This document shows, one piece after another, positions 11,801-23,365 of a stretch of 64,000 bases of DNA (positions within the stretch are counted from its first letter, which is position 1; each line of letters opens with the position of its first letter). Location: NCBI GenBank assembly GCA_028023455.1, contig JAQFVV010000001.1, forward strand, positions 18,719,611 to 18,783,610. The letters are read 5' to 3'. The position numbers and the translations under genes are program-made. Under the pieces are notes generated by a model. That model was not told where the DNA came from. It saw only the letters and a program-made list of their open reading frames with translations, and made no database searches. The stretch comes from Epiperipatus broadwayi. Taxonomy: Eukaryota; Onychophora; Udeonychophora; Euonychophora; Peripatidae.

Positions 11801-13134
11801 TTAGCTTTTAAATTTATACAAAGTCCAACGTATTACTTTTAGGCATCTAATAACTCTGCTAGTCAATCCAGCGTTTGTTAAATTTTCAGTATAAAGTCTC
11901 CAATACATTTTATCCTTATACGATGTCCTCATGATTATTTGATAGTAAATTGAGCTTTAATAGGAAAACGATCAATAGGGAACTACAATAAATTAACACT
12001 GCATATTCATCGGTAACTTTTATAAATTATTTTTAAAACTACTCTCTTATAATTTTAAAACGATTTTTAGAGCGTCTATAATCACTTAGCTATTTTTAAT
12101 AGCACTCTTTACTTCAAGAATTTCAATCACAAGTCACCTCCTAACAATTGAACCTTGGTTTTATACCAGAAGAAAACTCCCACTTGATTGGTGAATTAAA
12201 CAATTGACTTGCTAGCTTATTTACATATTTCACCAACAAGACAGAATTAAAAATAAATAATGACTTATTTAATATTTATTATTTATCACATTATTAAATT
12301 CTTAAATCAATCTTTATCATTTATTTAAATCCATTAAACATTTTTTTAAAATATACTTTCTTACTTTATTTCACGTTTAACTTTTATAAGATTATTTTTA
12401 TAAACAAACTAAGTCTATTTTTATTCGTTATGTTTTTAAACAGTATTTTAAAAATCAGATTTAATATTTCACATTAATTATTTTTATTTTTATCTCGTGA
12501 TAACCAATATAATATTTATAAATTTTATAACAGAATTTTTAAAATAGCTTTGCAACTTTACTAAAAAACTCCCAAGCATGTGTGTATGTGTTTTAATTAA
12601 CATCTGTTTTTTTACAACAGAGCTACAGACGCTTGTAATAATCTAAAAATAAACTAACAATACATTTTTTTAAAAATAAATATTTTTAAAATAAATAATA
12701 TCTTATAACAATTTTTAAAATAATACTTCGATATTATTAAAATCAAATATTAATCTTCTGTTATGTATTACTAATAATTAAAATATTTATATTCATTTAT
12801 TAAATTTTAATCTTTATCAACAATAAATATATGCATTTAATTTTAACTTGTCTTTTAAAACTTTAACTTTAAACATTCATTTATTAAATTTATTAATGCA
12901 GTATTGATTATGGCCAGTTTTCCCAACCATATACTATTATCACTCCCATTGAAATGTCTCTCTCAAACATCAGCACAATTTTCACATATCAAATACTCAT
13001 GAATTACTTTAATTACACTTTTAAAAAGATTGTTATAAACAAAATTAACATCATATAGTTAAATATATCTTAAATTTAAAATTTTTTAAATAGATTGATA
13101 CAACAATTTATGGAGACCCATACAAAAGGGCACA
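8809..13134 (-). mobile_element. About 4.3-kb non-coding element, copy L (minus)
   Basis: Read on the minus strand the element starts TGTGCCCTTTTGTATGGGTC (at 13134) and ends GGGTACA (at 8809). That gives a short inverted terminus TGTRCCC/GGGYACA that also has the TG...CA form of an LTR; TA-rich sequence flanks both ends. It contains a CCAATCA and TATAAAA pair about 950 bases in, an AAATAAATTTGTTAA-like poly(A)-signal region near 9720, and a CATAAGAAT/ATTCTTATG hairpin close to the 3' end. No frame of useful length exists. It is homologous along its length to the plus copy at 13269-17530 and to 32550-36916. Possible identities are a giant solo-LTR or LARD-like unit, or a non-autonomous TIR transposon; I cannot decide. 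Confidence 0.75.
12159..12191 (-). promoter_or_regulatory. CCAAT/TATA promoter-like module, copy L
   Basis: On the minus strand CCAATCA (12191-12185) precedes TATAAAA (12165-12159), with starts 26 bases apart. The same pair at the same spacing is found in the other two related copies. Transcription would run toward lower coordinates. Confidence 0.6.
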
Positions 13135-13268
13135 ATATATATATACCCTCATTTAAAAAATTAAAGAATATTTATTATTAAATTTATTATTTAAATTATA
13201 TTTTTTTTTAATATTAATGATGGAAGTGAAAGGTTTGTGGGTAATGGTTAATATATATATATATATAT
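13135..13268 (+). mobile_element. Deleted Penelope-like tail between the two arms
   Basis: The 134-base spacer contains TTAAAGAATATTTATTATT, TTTTTTTAATATTAATGATG and GGTTTGTGGGTAATGGTTAA. These match, in order, the endonuclease end of the Penelope-like element (8453-8565) with an internal deletion of roughly 30 bases. A TACCCTCATTTAAAA block sits at its left edge, and the same block recurs at 17537 and, inverted, at 8786. Confidence 0.75.
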
Positions 13269-14170
13269 TGTGCCCTTTTGTATGGGTCACCATTTAAGTT
13301 TTGTGCTAATCTAGTAGAAAATTTTAAATTTAAGAAGTATTTTAAAAGTGTGATGTTGACTTTGCTTGTGGTAATGTTACCATAAGTTTAATTAAAGCAA
13401 TCTATGAGTATTTGATATGTGAATTGTGTTGATATTGAGAAGATATTTAAAAATGATGATGATTATGATGTAATACTGCATTAATAAATTTAATAACAAA
13501 TGTTTGAAGCTAAAGTATTTAAAAGATAAGTTAAAATTAGACAAAGATATTTATTTAGTTTAAAATATATGTTAAAAAGTGAATAAAAAATATTTTAAAT
13601 TATAAGTACTTAAATTGAGATTAATATTTGATTTTAATCATATCAAATAATTATTTTAAAATCTGATATAATATCTTATTTATTTTAAAAATAAATATTT
13701 ATTTTAAAAAAGCAATTGTTAAGTTATTTTTAGATTATGGGAAGCGTTTCTTGTATTATAAAAAAACAGATGTTAATTAGAGATACACACACACATGCTT
13801 GGAAGCTTTCTCATAAAGTTGCAAAAACTATTTTAAAATTATGTTGTGAAATTTATAAATAATACGTGAGTTATCACGAGATAAAAAAAATAAAGATATT
13901 AATGTAAAATATTAAATCTGATTTTTAAAAATATTGTCTTAAAAATATAACGTATTTAAAAAGATTTAGTTTATTTTAAATGATCTTATAAAAGTTAAGA
14001 TTTAAATCAAGTGAGAAAGAATATTTTAAAAAATGTTTGATAGATTTGAATAAACGATAAAATTATTTTTAAAATGTGATAATATTAAATATTAAATAAG
14101 TCATTATTTTATTTTAATAGTGTGTTAGTAAATATGTAAATAAGCTAGAAAGTTTGATTGTTTAAATGTA

Positions 14171-14203
14171 CCAATCAGATAAGGAGTTTCTGCCAGTATA
14201 AAA
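14171..14203 (+). promoter_or_regulatory. CCAAT/TATA promoter-like module, copy R
   Basis: CCAATCAG at 14171 and TATAAAA at 14197 are 26 bases apart, as in copy L and copy 3. The following AGCTGGATTCAATTGTTG is also partly conserved (CAAGGTTCAATTGTTAGG in copy L). This looks like an RNA polymerase II promoter for a non-coding transcript running right. Confidence 0.6.
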
Positions 14204-17201
14204 GCTGGATTCAATTGTTGAGGGGGGCTCTCTGTAATTAAATTTCTAAGTTAATCGTGCTATTGAGAAAATAGCTAAGTAAATTTAAAAACGCTCTTAA
14301 AATCAGTTTTAAAATCATAAGAGTGTTATTGTATATAATTTTATAATTTTTAAATGATAAGTATGCAGTAGAAACTTAATAATTCCCTATTGGTCTTCTC
14401 AATATCGAAACTCAATTTACGTACAAATAATCATGGAAACATCACGTATCGTAGAAATATATCAGAAACTTTATGCTAGAAAAATAACAGACGCTGGATT
14501 AGTACATAAAACCATGAGATGGAGAAAAGTAATATTTTGGACTATAAATAGTTTTAAAAAGTTTAAATTACTATTGTCTATTATAAATAGATATTTAAAA
14601 GAAATATGAATACTTCTATAGAAAGAAAGTATTCTTGACAGATTTTAAAAGTAAAATGTATATCTTAAGTAAAGATATAAGAAGTAGTAATTTTTAATAA
14701 ATACTTGCCTTGTTAAGTCTTTGTGCTTAAAAGACTAAATATTGACGATTTGAAAAGGCAAATGGATTATAAATATGATTATTTTAAAATCGTAATATAA
14801 TAAGAGTATCATATTGAAGTAATCTAAAACGCTGGACGTTATAGATGAAGAAATTAATTCTTACCTGAATATGTTATTTGAAAAGTGCATAAGTAATACA
14901 TGGATGTCCAAACCAAGCAAGCCAAGTTGATTAAAATAATTTAATGAAAATAATATACAAACTATAAATTAGTTTAGAAATAATAACTTTAAAGATAATA
15001 TTTTATGAAGAACTGGATCCAGAAAGAACTTATAAACTATTTTTTTTTATTTTTATTTTGTTTTCTTGTGGGAACTTATTTTATTTTTTTTAAAAAAAGA
15101 ACGTTACCATTTTTTTTTATAAACTTTCAAGAAACACGTGATACAACGGAACAGGGAATAGTGTTCTATTGACTTTATACGTAGGATATTTGTTAGAACT
15201 TTTATGGTAGAACAAAAGTCGTCGCTGGAAATACGTAATATGAACTTTTATTTTATTTATTTAACATAAAATTTAAAATATTATTAAACTATTAAAAGTA
15301 GGTTAGGTACATTTATTAAATAATAACTTAAAAATAATATAATAATTAATTACATAAATTTATTTTTATAATTAATATAACACGGAATATTCTAATGAAT
15401 GTTTATGAGTGAAAATGTGAATGATTTTTATTTTATGAAGCTGCAAATTCCGAAGAATGCTGGATAGCAGATTGGACATTATTATTATTATGGTAAAAAC
15501 ATTGTATAATGATTTTGATGAATTTAATATGTTTTTTCTTTAGATCAACCAAATATTATGTTGTTGTGGAATGAATGTATAGATATTTTAAGAAAACACA
15601 TACATTATATTGGCAACGAACTTTATTAAAATATGCATAAGTTTTAATCTATAATATCAACATGATACAACATTACGTAAGAAGCTTAGAAATAATTATA
15701 TGATTCTTTCATAAATAAATTTTGATATTTTATTATGTTATAGTATTAGAATTATATTTATTCTTTATTTAGGTAATTATTTTATTATTTGCAAGATAAG
15801 AATAGATTTTTAAAAGACTCTATTTTTTTTGTATTTTGTTTTATTAAATAAGTTAAGTTACGTTATGGGTAGAAGCTTATATTTGGATTGAAAGTTTACT
15901 AAATATAAACGATGTAGTAGAGGTAATTTGGATGATGAATACTTTGTTTAAAGTTGATATTTGTTTTTCCGGAAGTTTTAGATAAATTTTAGAGGATGTT
16001 TATAGATAGAAATTTATCAGAAAGGATTAAAATAACATATTAAGTAAAGTAATGATTTTACACAGAAAAGAATCATAGAATTTATCTAAGGTAATGCTTT
16101 ATGAATTTGAAATTGATAAATGATTTAAATAATAGTATTTGAACAGTACAGATATGTAATGCATATTTGATAAAACATATAACAGGAATTACATTAAGTA
16201 AAGTATAATTACAGTCAATTATTTGTTTTACATTACAAAGATACATTAATTTTATAAAGCTATTAAGCAATGCTAATAATAAAGTAAATATATGATAATA
16301 CATTATAAATGGTAATACTTAATTAATGTAGCTATTTAATTAGTAGAGCTTCATTGTTTACACATGCTACATAAATAATTTGACATATATTATTATTTGT
16401 AATGGAAGTTTATTAACATTTATTTTAAATCTAAGTTTTGAAAACATACTATAATATTATTAGTATAGTAATTGAAGAGTGTATAATTGCTTGTTAAGCA
16501 CATGAATTAGTAACAGTATAAACTTCTTGTATTTGTAATTTCTTATTTTATTTTGTTTATTTTCTTAAATTCTAAAACTGTAAATAGTGTAAATAAATTC
16601 TTATTTGAAGTTATTGTAAATAAATTTGTTAATTTGTTTTAAAAGTGTGTCGAGTTTCATTATTTTTCACCACAGCATTTTGACATCAGATGATTTGAAA
16701 TAAACATAATATTTGTACAAAAATGAATTTGTTATTATTATTTTAGAAATGAATACAATATTTGCTTAACATTATTTTATAAGAATTGATTGACATGAAC
16801 AGAAAATATTGCAATGGTCATAAGATGATTATAATGCACATTATAAGAATACAGTATTGTTTATTGCCACAGATTATTAAGTATAAGATTTTGATCTATT
16901 CTAAAATTAAGATACCATATGAAATAAAAAATATACATATGATTGTTTATTCATTTAATGATTGATTATATCATAGAAATAGATGAGATTAAATTACACT
17001 TTAAGATTAGTATTATTTATTATTATTATTAAAATAAGTTAGGTGTATTTAAGTTTGATATAAAATCCCACATCATACTTATTTACATAATTTATTATTT
17101 TAAAACAACTTAGAAGAACCTGAGATTATTTAATTATATTTTAAGTTAAAAGTTAGGAATTATTTTAGTATTATTAAAGATAATTTATTTCATTTAAAAG
17201 T

Positions 17202-17259
17202 CATAAGAATGCTATAGATGTAGTGGTAAGATAATAAGGTAGTGGTAGTATTCTTATGC
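17202..17259 (+). other. Conserved subterminal hairpin of the 4.3-kb element
   Basis: CATAAGAATGCTA and GTATTCTTATG form a stem around a loop of roughly 35 bases, followed by CCATTGAGACAGTATC. Counterparts lie at 9086-9142 (inverted) and 36610-36672, with a weaker one near 17945-18010 in the third copy. Stem and following motif are better conserved than the surroundings. Confidence 0.6.
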
Positions 17260-18181
17260 CATTGAGACAGTATCTTGGGAGATATTGACTCAGTGTAAAT
17301 CTGCTTATTACTTTGTAACTTTACTTCACAGTCTCATAATTTTATTAAATACTTATTTAATTAGTATAATCTAGAACTATATTGATTTTGATGATTGATA
17401 ATAAATTTAATTAAGATATGATAATATAAAAGTATATTAAAGATAGATATGCAAATTTTAATTAAGCATAATAATGTAACTGAGCTAGTTGTATTTTAAA
17501 CTATTTTACATATCAAGAAGTAAGGGTACAATATATACCCTCATTTAAAAGAAATCTAAGATAAACTTTCCAGCTAACTATGAGATAACTAAACTATAAT
17601 CAAGTTACGTAAACAATGATTGTTAAAAGTAATTACTATTAGGACTAGTTCAAAATACACTACTAATGTATAACATCTAATAAAATCAATATTTCATAAT
17701 AAATAAATATAATAAACTAAGTTAAAATATAATAATACTTATATTCACAATACATAATCAGGGTTCCAATTAAATACTCATTTCATTTATTTTATTAATA
17801 GTTTAAGTTACAACTAGACCATAAATTAATTAAAATATGGTTCTATTAAAATGACTAATACAATTATGAAAATTATTTACATGAGACTTTCAGCAATATA
17901 CAATGGCTTAAACATTGAGGATATACCCTAAAGATACATTCTCAATGGCATAAGAAAATTACTCCTACTTATTTGGTATAACAAATCTACCTCATAATAC
18001 TTTCATGTCTTAAAACACTCATAGAATAATCCTAACTTACAATCTATCAAATTTATTATGAAAACAAATTAATTAATATTCTTTTATAATGTACTACATA
18101 AAATCTAACATTAATGGATAATTCTTATTCATCATCATTTTATCAAATTCTATAATTATTTTAAAATCTCAGATTCATTTC

Positions 18182-18262
<81 letters not shown>
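18182..18262. repeat. (AAT)n microsatellite
   Basis: About 81 bases of AAT units inside the third copy of the non-coding element. Confidence 0.97.
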
Positions 18263-18263
<1 letters not shown>

Positions 18264-21200
18264 CAAATTAATTAAGACCCTGTTATTAAATATAATGAAA
18301 GATTTTACATATCTAACTGTCCTCACAAAAGTAACAGCTGCTAGAATACTTTAATGACTCTTAACACTACACAACTATTTGAATATTAAGACTCAGCAAT
18401 AAAACATAAATAAAATCATAGAATATTTTATTTTTGATATAATTGCAATATTAAATATCTCATATTCGTATTGGATCATTTTAAAACACCAATGATTATA
18501 TCTTCTATAATGATAATAATTATGATAATATACTTTTATTAATCAATCATGTGTAATAGTAATAATATTCTAAAATATTTTTTACAAATCATGTGCAAGC
18601 AAGTAATGTTTGAAACCATTAATCTTTATAGATCATGTGTGTGGGTATGAAGAATCAAAGAAAAACACTCAACTCTTAAATTCATGTAATTTAAAACATT
18701 AACAACTCAATTAGAGCTCAATAGTACAATTATAATACAATAAAATTATAAAACTTGAAAAATATTTACAAACTACAATATCATAAAAAATTATTTCAAA
18801 ATTAAAATATTTACAGAATAACTATAATAAGTAAATAAACATAAGATAGTCTTCATTCTGACTATCTAATATGGAAAGTGAAATCATTATAACAGCGATA
18901 GTATTTTTTATTAACAGGACATCAATGCTTTATTGGAATAAGCTAATAATGATAAATATTACAATTTACTAAACTTAATGCTATGTTTCATAGTATTTCA
19001 AAAAAAATGTTTATATTTATATAATTTTTGAGTAGAATTTTATTTTAAAACACACCTATCTAAACTTAGCACAAAATGTAATATTTGAAATTATTAAAAT
19101 ACTTATTTTGCATTTCAGCAAAGCATTATCTTCATCTTTTGATATGCTTTAGTATTTTAATACAAGAAATTTAAATTAAAAAATATATAGTTTTGCCTCC
19201 GTCATAAAATTAATTACTTATAACAAATATTTAAAATATAATTTCATACCTTTTTTCTATTTTATAAGATCATATTTCTTATAACGAATTTTAAACTAGA
19301 TTAAAATTAAATTGCTTGATATATTTTATATTTTATTTATTTTCATATTCTACTTTCATCATAAGATTCAAAATCATACTTTCATCATGCTCTTTTTTAA
19401 TCCAATCAAAATATACATTTATATTTAAGTCTAATGATCTCTAATGTTTAAAAAATATTTATAGGAATAACAAATAATTCTTCTCTTATTTTTTATTTAT
19501 AACAAACAGTAAACAGTTCAATATCATTTGTGATAGAATATTTTTATCTCATCTTGCCTACACATAAACTTCCAACAGTTTATCTATTACTCTACCATCT
19601 TTAAAAAATTATCATTTACGATGTGATGCCAGTGGTGATTGATAGTGATTATAGGGGGGATATAGAATAATAATAATAATAACTCAAACAAATAACAAAA
19701 AGCATCATCATGGATACAGTACAAAGAAAAAAGGGCTGTATTTATCAGGTACATTAAATTCATGTCATGGCTTTTCTCACCTCTTACTGACTTTAAAGAG
19801 AATGCAACTGTCCATGGAATAACTACTATACAATCTTTTGTTACTGCTACATTTAAAAGAAATTCAAATTGTGATAATGTAGCACACATATAATATCCTT
19901 ATAAAAATATCCCTAACACTTAGGAATTAATTTAACAATTACTCTCCCCCACCATAATCCTTTATCCTCCACATGCTGAATAATTCTGCTAACATCATAA
20001 AGAAATACAAGTCACCATACAAAAATAATCTCCAACTACTTTTCTAAAAACATTTTGGCTCAAAAGTATTTCAGGCACAAATGATTTTTATAAACCTTTT
20101 ATTAGTATCATACATTTATTCATTTATTATAACATTCTATACTATAGAGATCAATACTTTCATATCATTGTGTGTTAATAGATATCACCCATAACAATAA
20201 TATATTAACAACTCAGTCATGTTGTAAAATGTATGCATATTCAATCACTTATGAAAAAAATACTTAAAAATACCTTTAGATATTTTATAAGGCATTCTTT
20301 TATATTTACTTTCTCTTTATAAAATAAATATGATAATAGTCACATAAATAATTTATTCAACTTTTAAATATTCAAGCAATATGATGAATAACAATAAACT
20401 ATTAATTAAAAATACCATTTTCAAAAGAATATTATCAAAATATGCAATACAAACAAATAATATGTTACCCATAATTCCAACAATTATTAAAATTATGAAC
20501 TGCAATCCACTTCTTTCCTCGACCATCCAACCAAATAAGCTATAAGCATATATTTCCTGTCAAAAAAATTAATTTCTGAAAAACCTATTTCTCTTTATTT
20601 ATTATAAAGAAAACTAACCTATCTTAATATTAAATGAAGAATGTATTTATATTAAATATGTTAAATTAAACATTATTTTTAATAATAATAATAATAATAA
20701 AATTTTAAGTTACTAAAAACTTTATTGTTTTAATTTTTCCTAGAATCTTGCTTTTTTTTTTCTTCATTGACAAAAACTAGTAAAAAAAAAATTTAATGAA
20801 AACTGCTCTTACCTCCCTCTGTCAAAGTTCAATAAATAAATAAATGACAAAATCTAAATTTTGAAGAGTCTGGGTAAAATATTGTTCATCCTTGGAAGAT
20901 AAATATATTATTCAGTCTATTTTCTAAATATTTATCTGGATAATCAACATTTCCATGTAAAAATCATTTATGAATCCATTTTATATTAAATAAGATATCC
21001 TTTACATATGTATGTTTGTCACATTAATCCCAATTTTTTATACTAAAATATATTGCAATATTAATCTTTCCATTGGTAAACATTTGTAAAATATTTTATT
21101 ACACAAGATTTGTTCATTTATTAAATTTCTTTGTTTTTCAGCAGACATATATATTTGTATTTATCAAAGTTTATATTTTAAAAATATTCAAGACTATTTT

Positions 21201-23050
21201 TACAAAAAATTATGTATATTTCAATTAGTCATTTTATATAAAAGTTACAGCTTTTTCATCCAATCACTAATAATATAATATGATGTTAATCTTCAAAAGT
21301 AACATATTATAGAAAAATCATTTTAAAAGATATAGTTCATTCATTGGTTTTATAATAAATAAATCTTTTTTAGAAGCATATAAATTCAAAAGTCACTTTC
21401 TTTTAATTTTTTCAACTCTTTCCTTGAAAACAATTTTTTTTAATTGAATAGTTTTTTTATTGGCCAAGTGAACTAAAGTTTTACAACTTTTGATTGGTCA
21501 ATTAACAAACTCAGCCATAAAAATATATTCATATTTTAATATTCTATTCATTTTAGTTTCATTTGTAAAAAGTACATTAATAATTTGGCTGATTATGAAA
21601 GTCAAGAAAGTTTTTTCAAAAATAAGTTTCTATTTATAATTATAAAAATATTCAATAGCAGAAGACCTAAAAAGAAAGTTTGTAACAAATTAGAAAGTGC
21701 TGCTGACATTATTGATTTCTTTCTAAATTTACGTTAGTGTAAAAGTAAAGAATAGTTTACTAAAATCTTACTATTTTTCTAAATAATTATATTTTCAGCA
21801 TAATTTACCAAAATACATTACAATATGTAAATAAATGTCAGCAAAATACTCTAAATTATTCATTTTTGTTTGAAAATGAAATAAAGAGCTAGGGGTGATG
21901 AAAATTGTTGAAATGTATCAAAATTGTTGTTAGCAATGGTTTCTTTTTCAATTTATGTTCATGTAAAATTATACATTTTTTTACTAAAATCTTACTATTT
22001 TTCTAAAATAATTTTATTTTCATCATATTTTATCAAAATAAATTATATGTATGAAAAATAATAAAAAACACATTCTAAAACATTAATTTTCATTTTCAAA
22101 GTCAAAACAAAAGTTGGAGTAGTGAAAATTATTGACAAACACTCTTCTATTGTCTGAAATCCAAACCAACCAATCGGCATCTAGAAAATCCTACCTTCTC
22201 TCTTTTTTGTAGCTTCTTATGTCAATATTATTGATTTTTTACTTGTAAAATAATTCTAGATAAGGTAGGATCTTATGGTACATTTTAAGCTTTAAAATAA
22301 GCATAAAACACTACCATAATTCAAAAGTTGATGGATTTCAAATGACTTGAAGCCATGAACATTGATCCATGCTTATTTTTAGGAAAAGGTTAAACATATC
22401 ACTCACAATATAATTCATTTAAATTAATCTTTTAAGATAATCTTTATTTCATTTGCATTCATTTAGCAGTAAATTATATTCTCACACCATAAAAATTATT
22501 ATCTCATCCAGGTTTTCATTCAAGTACATAATATTAATTTATCCTTTTTCCTTTTATTGAAATTTATAAAACTATTGGAATAACTCTTAACAATTATCAT
22601 TTTCATACTTGTAAGCTTAAAGCTTCTTGAAAAATTATATTTATTAGAATGAGATAAAATTACTAAAAATAAATGTTCAGTCATCTGAACATATTAAACA
22701 TATTAAAATCAAAATTCTTATAAAACTCCAAATCTCCAAGCCTATGGTTAAATTCCTCTTAGTATTTGATACACATTGTACCAACACTTTCACTATCAGA
22801 TTCCATAAAATCATCATAGTTCCTAATTAAGTTTCAAAGTAAAACTTTCTGATAGAAAAAAAAAATATTTTCTGTTCAGACATTATTTTAAAATAGTTAC
22901 TAATTATATTTGTAAAACCTTTCAAATAGAAAATAATAATGATTATAAAGAATTATAACTTTTACATAATTAGACAAATAAAATAAAAATATTAATAATC
23001 AATTTTACACTATTACTAACACTACTGTCTAGACTGATCTCAAACAGCTC

Positions 23051-23083
23051 TTTTATATTGATTTGATCTAGTAATCTCATTGG
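23051..23083 (-). promoter_or_regulatory. CCAAT/TATA promoter-like module, copy 3
   Basis: On the minus strand CCAAT (23083-23079) and TATAAAA (23057-23051) are again 26 bases apart, although most of the bases between them differ from the other copies. Confidence 0.5.
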
Positions 23084-23365
23084 TTAACTCTGCTTTTAAA
23101 ACACATACTTATTTACATAAAAATTAAATGTTATCTTTTAAAAATAATTTTTTTAAACAATGACTTATCATTTCATTAAATATTATATCAGAATTTTTTA
23201 ATACTTTAAATATTAAATACTTCTATTAAAATAATCCAAAATATTTTAACAACTCTAAAATAATATTTTCAATGCAAGATATTATATTTAAACAATATAA
23301 TAATTTTAATTATTACTTTTTAAAAATACTATATCTAAACTTAATTTTGCAACATTTAAATATTT

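Larger units (their letters stand above)
13269..17530 (+). mobile_element. About 4.3-kb non-coding element, copy R (plus)
   Basis: The element starts TGTGCCCTTTTGTATGGGTC and ends AAGTAAGGGTACA, between TA-rich flanks. It is homologous to copy L in opposite orientation; aligned stretches I compared by eye are similar but clearly diverged, so the two arms are not a fresh palindrome. It has the CCAAT/TATA module at 14171-14203, an AATAAATTTGTT-rich poly(A)-like region near 16610-16650 followed by GTGTGTCGAGTTTCATT, and the conserved hairpin at 17202-17259. The only ORF of note (16082-16303, minus) is a chance AT-rich frame. No reverse transcriptase, transposase or integrase motif is present. 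Confidence 0.75.

Noticed and set aside
8809-17530. Recent palindromic duplication or assembly fold-back artefact
   Set aside because: The arms differ at many positions, so they are old, independent copies; an assembly artefact would give near-identical arms.
19587-19889. 100-codon minus-strand ORF
   Set aside because: Lies inside the eroded third element copy, with no family features or partner frame.
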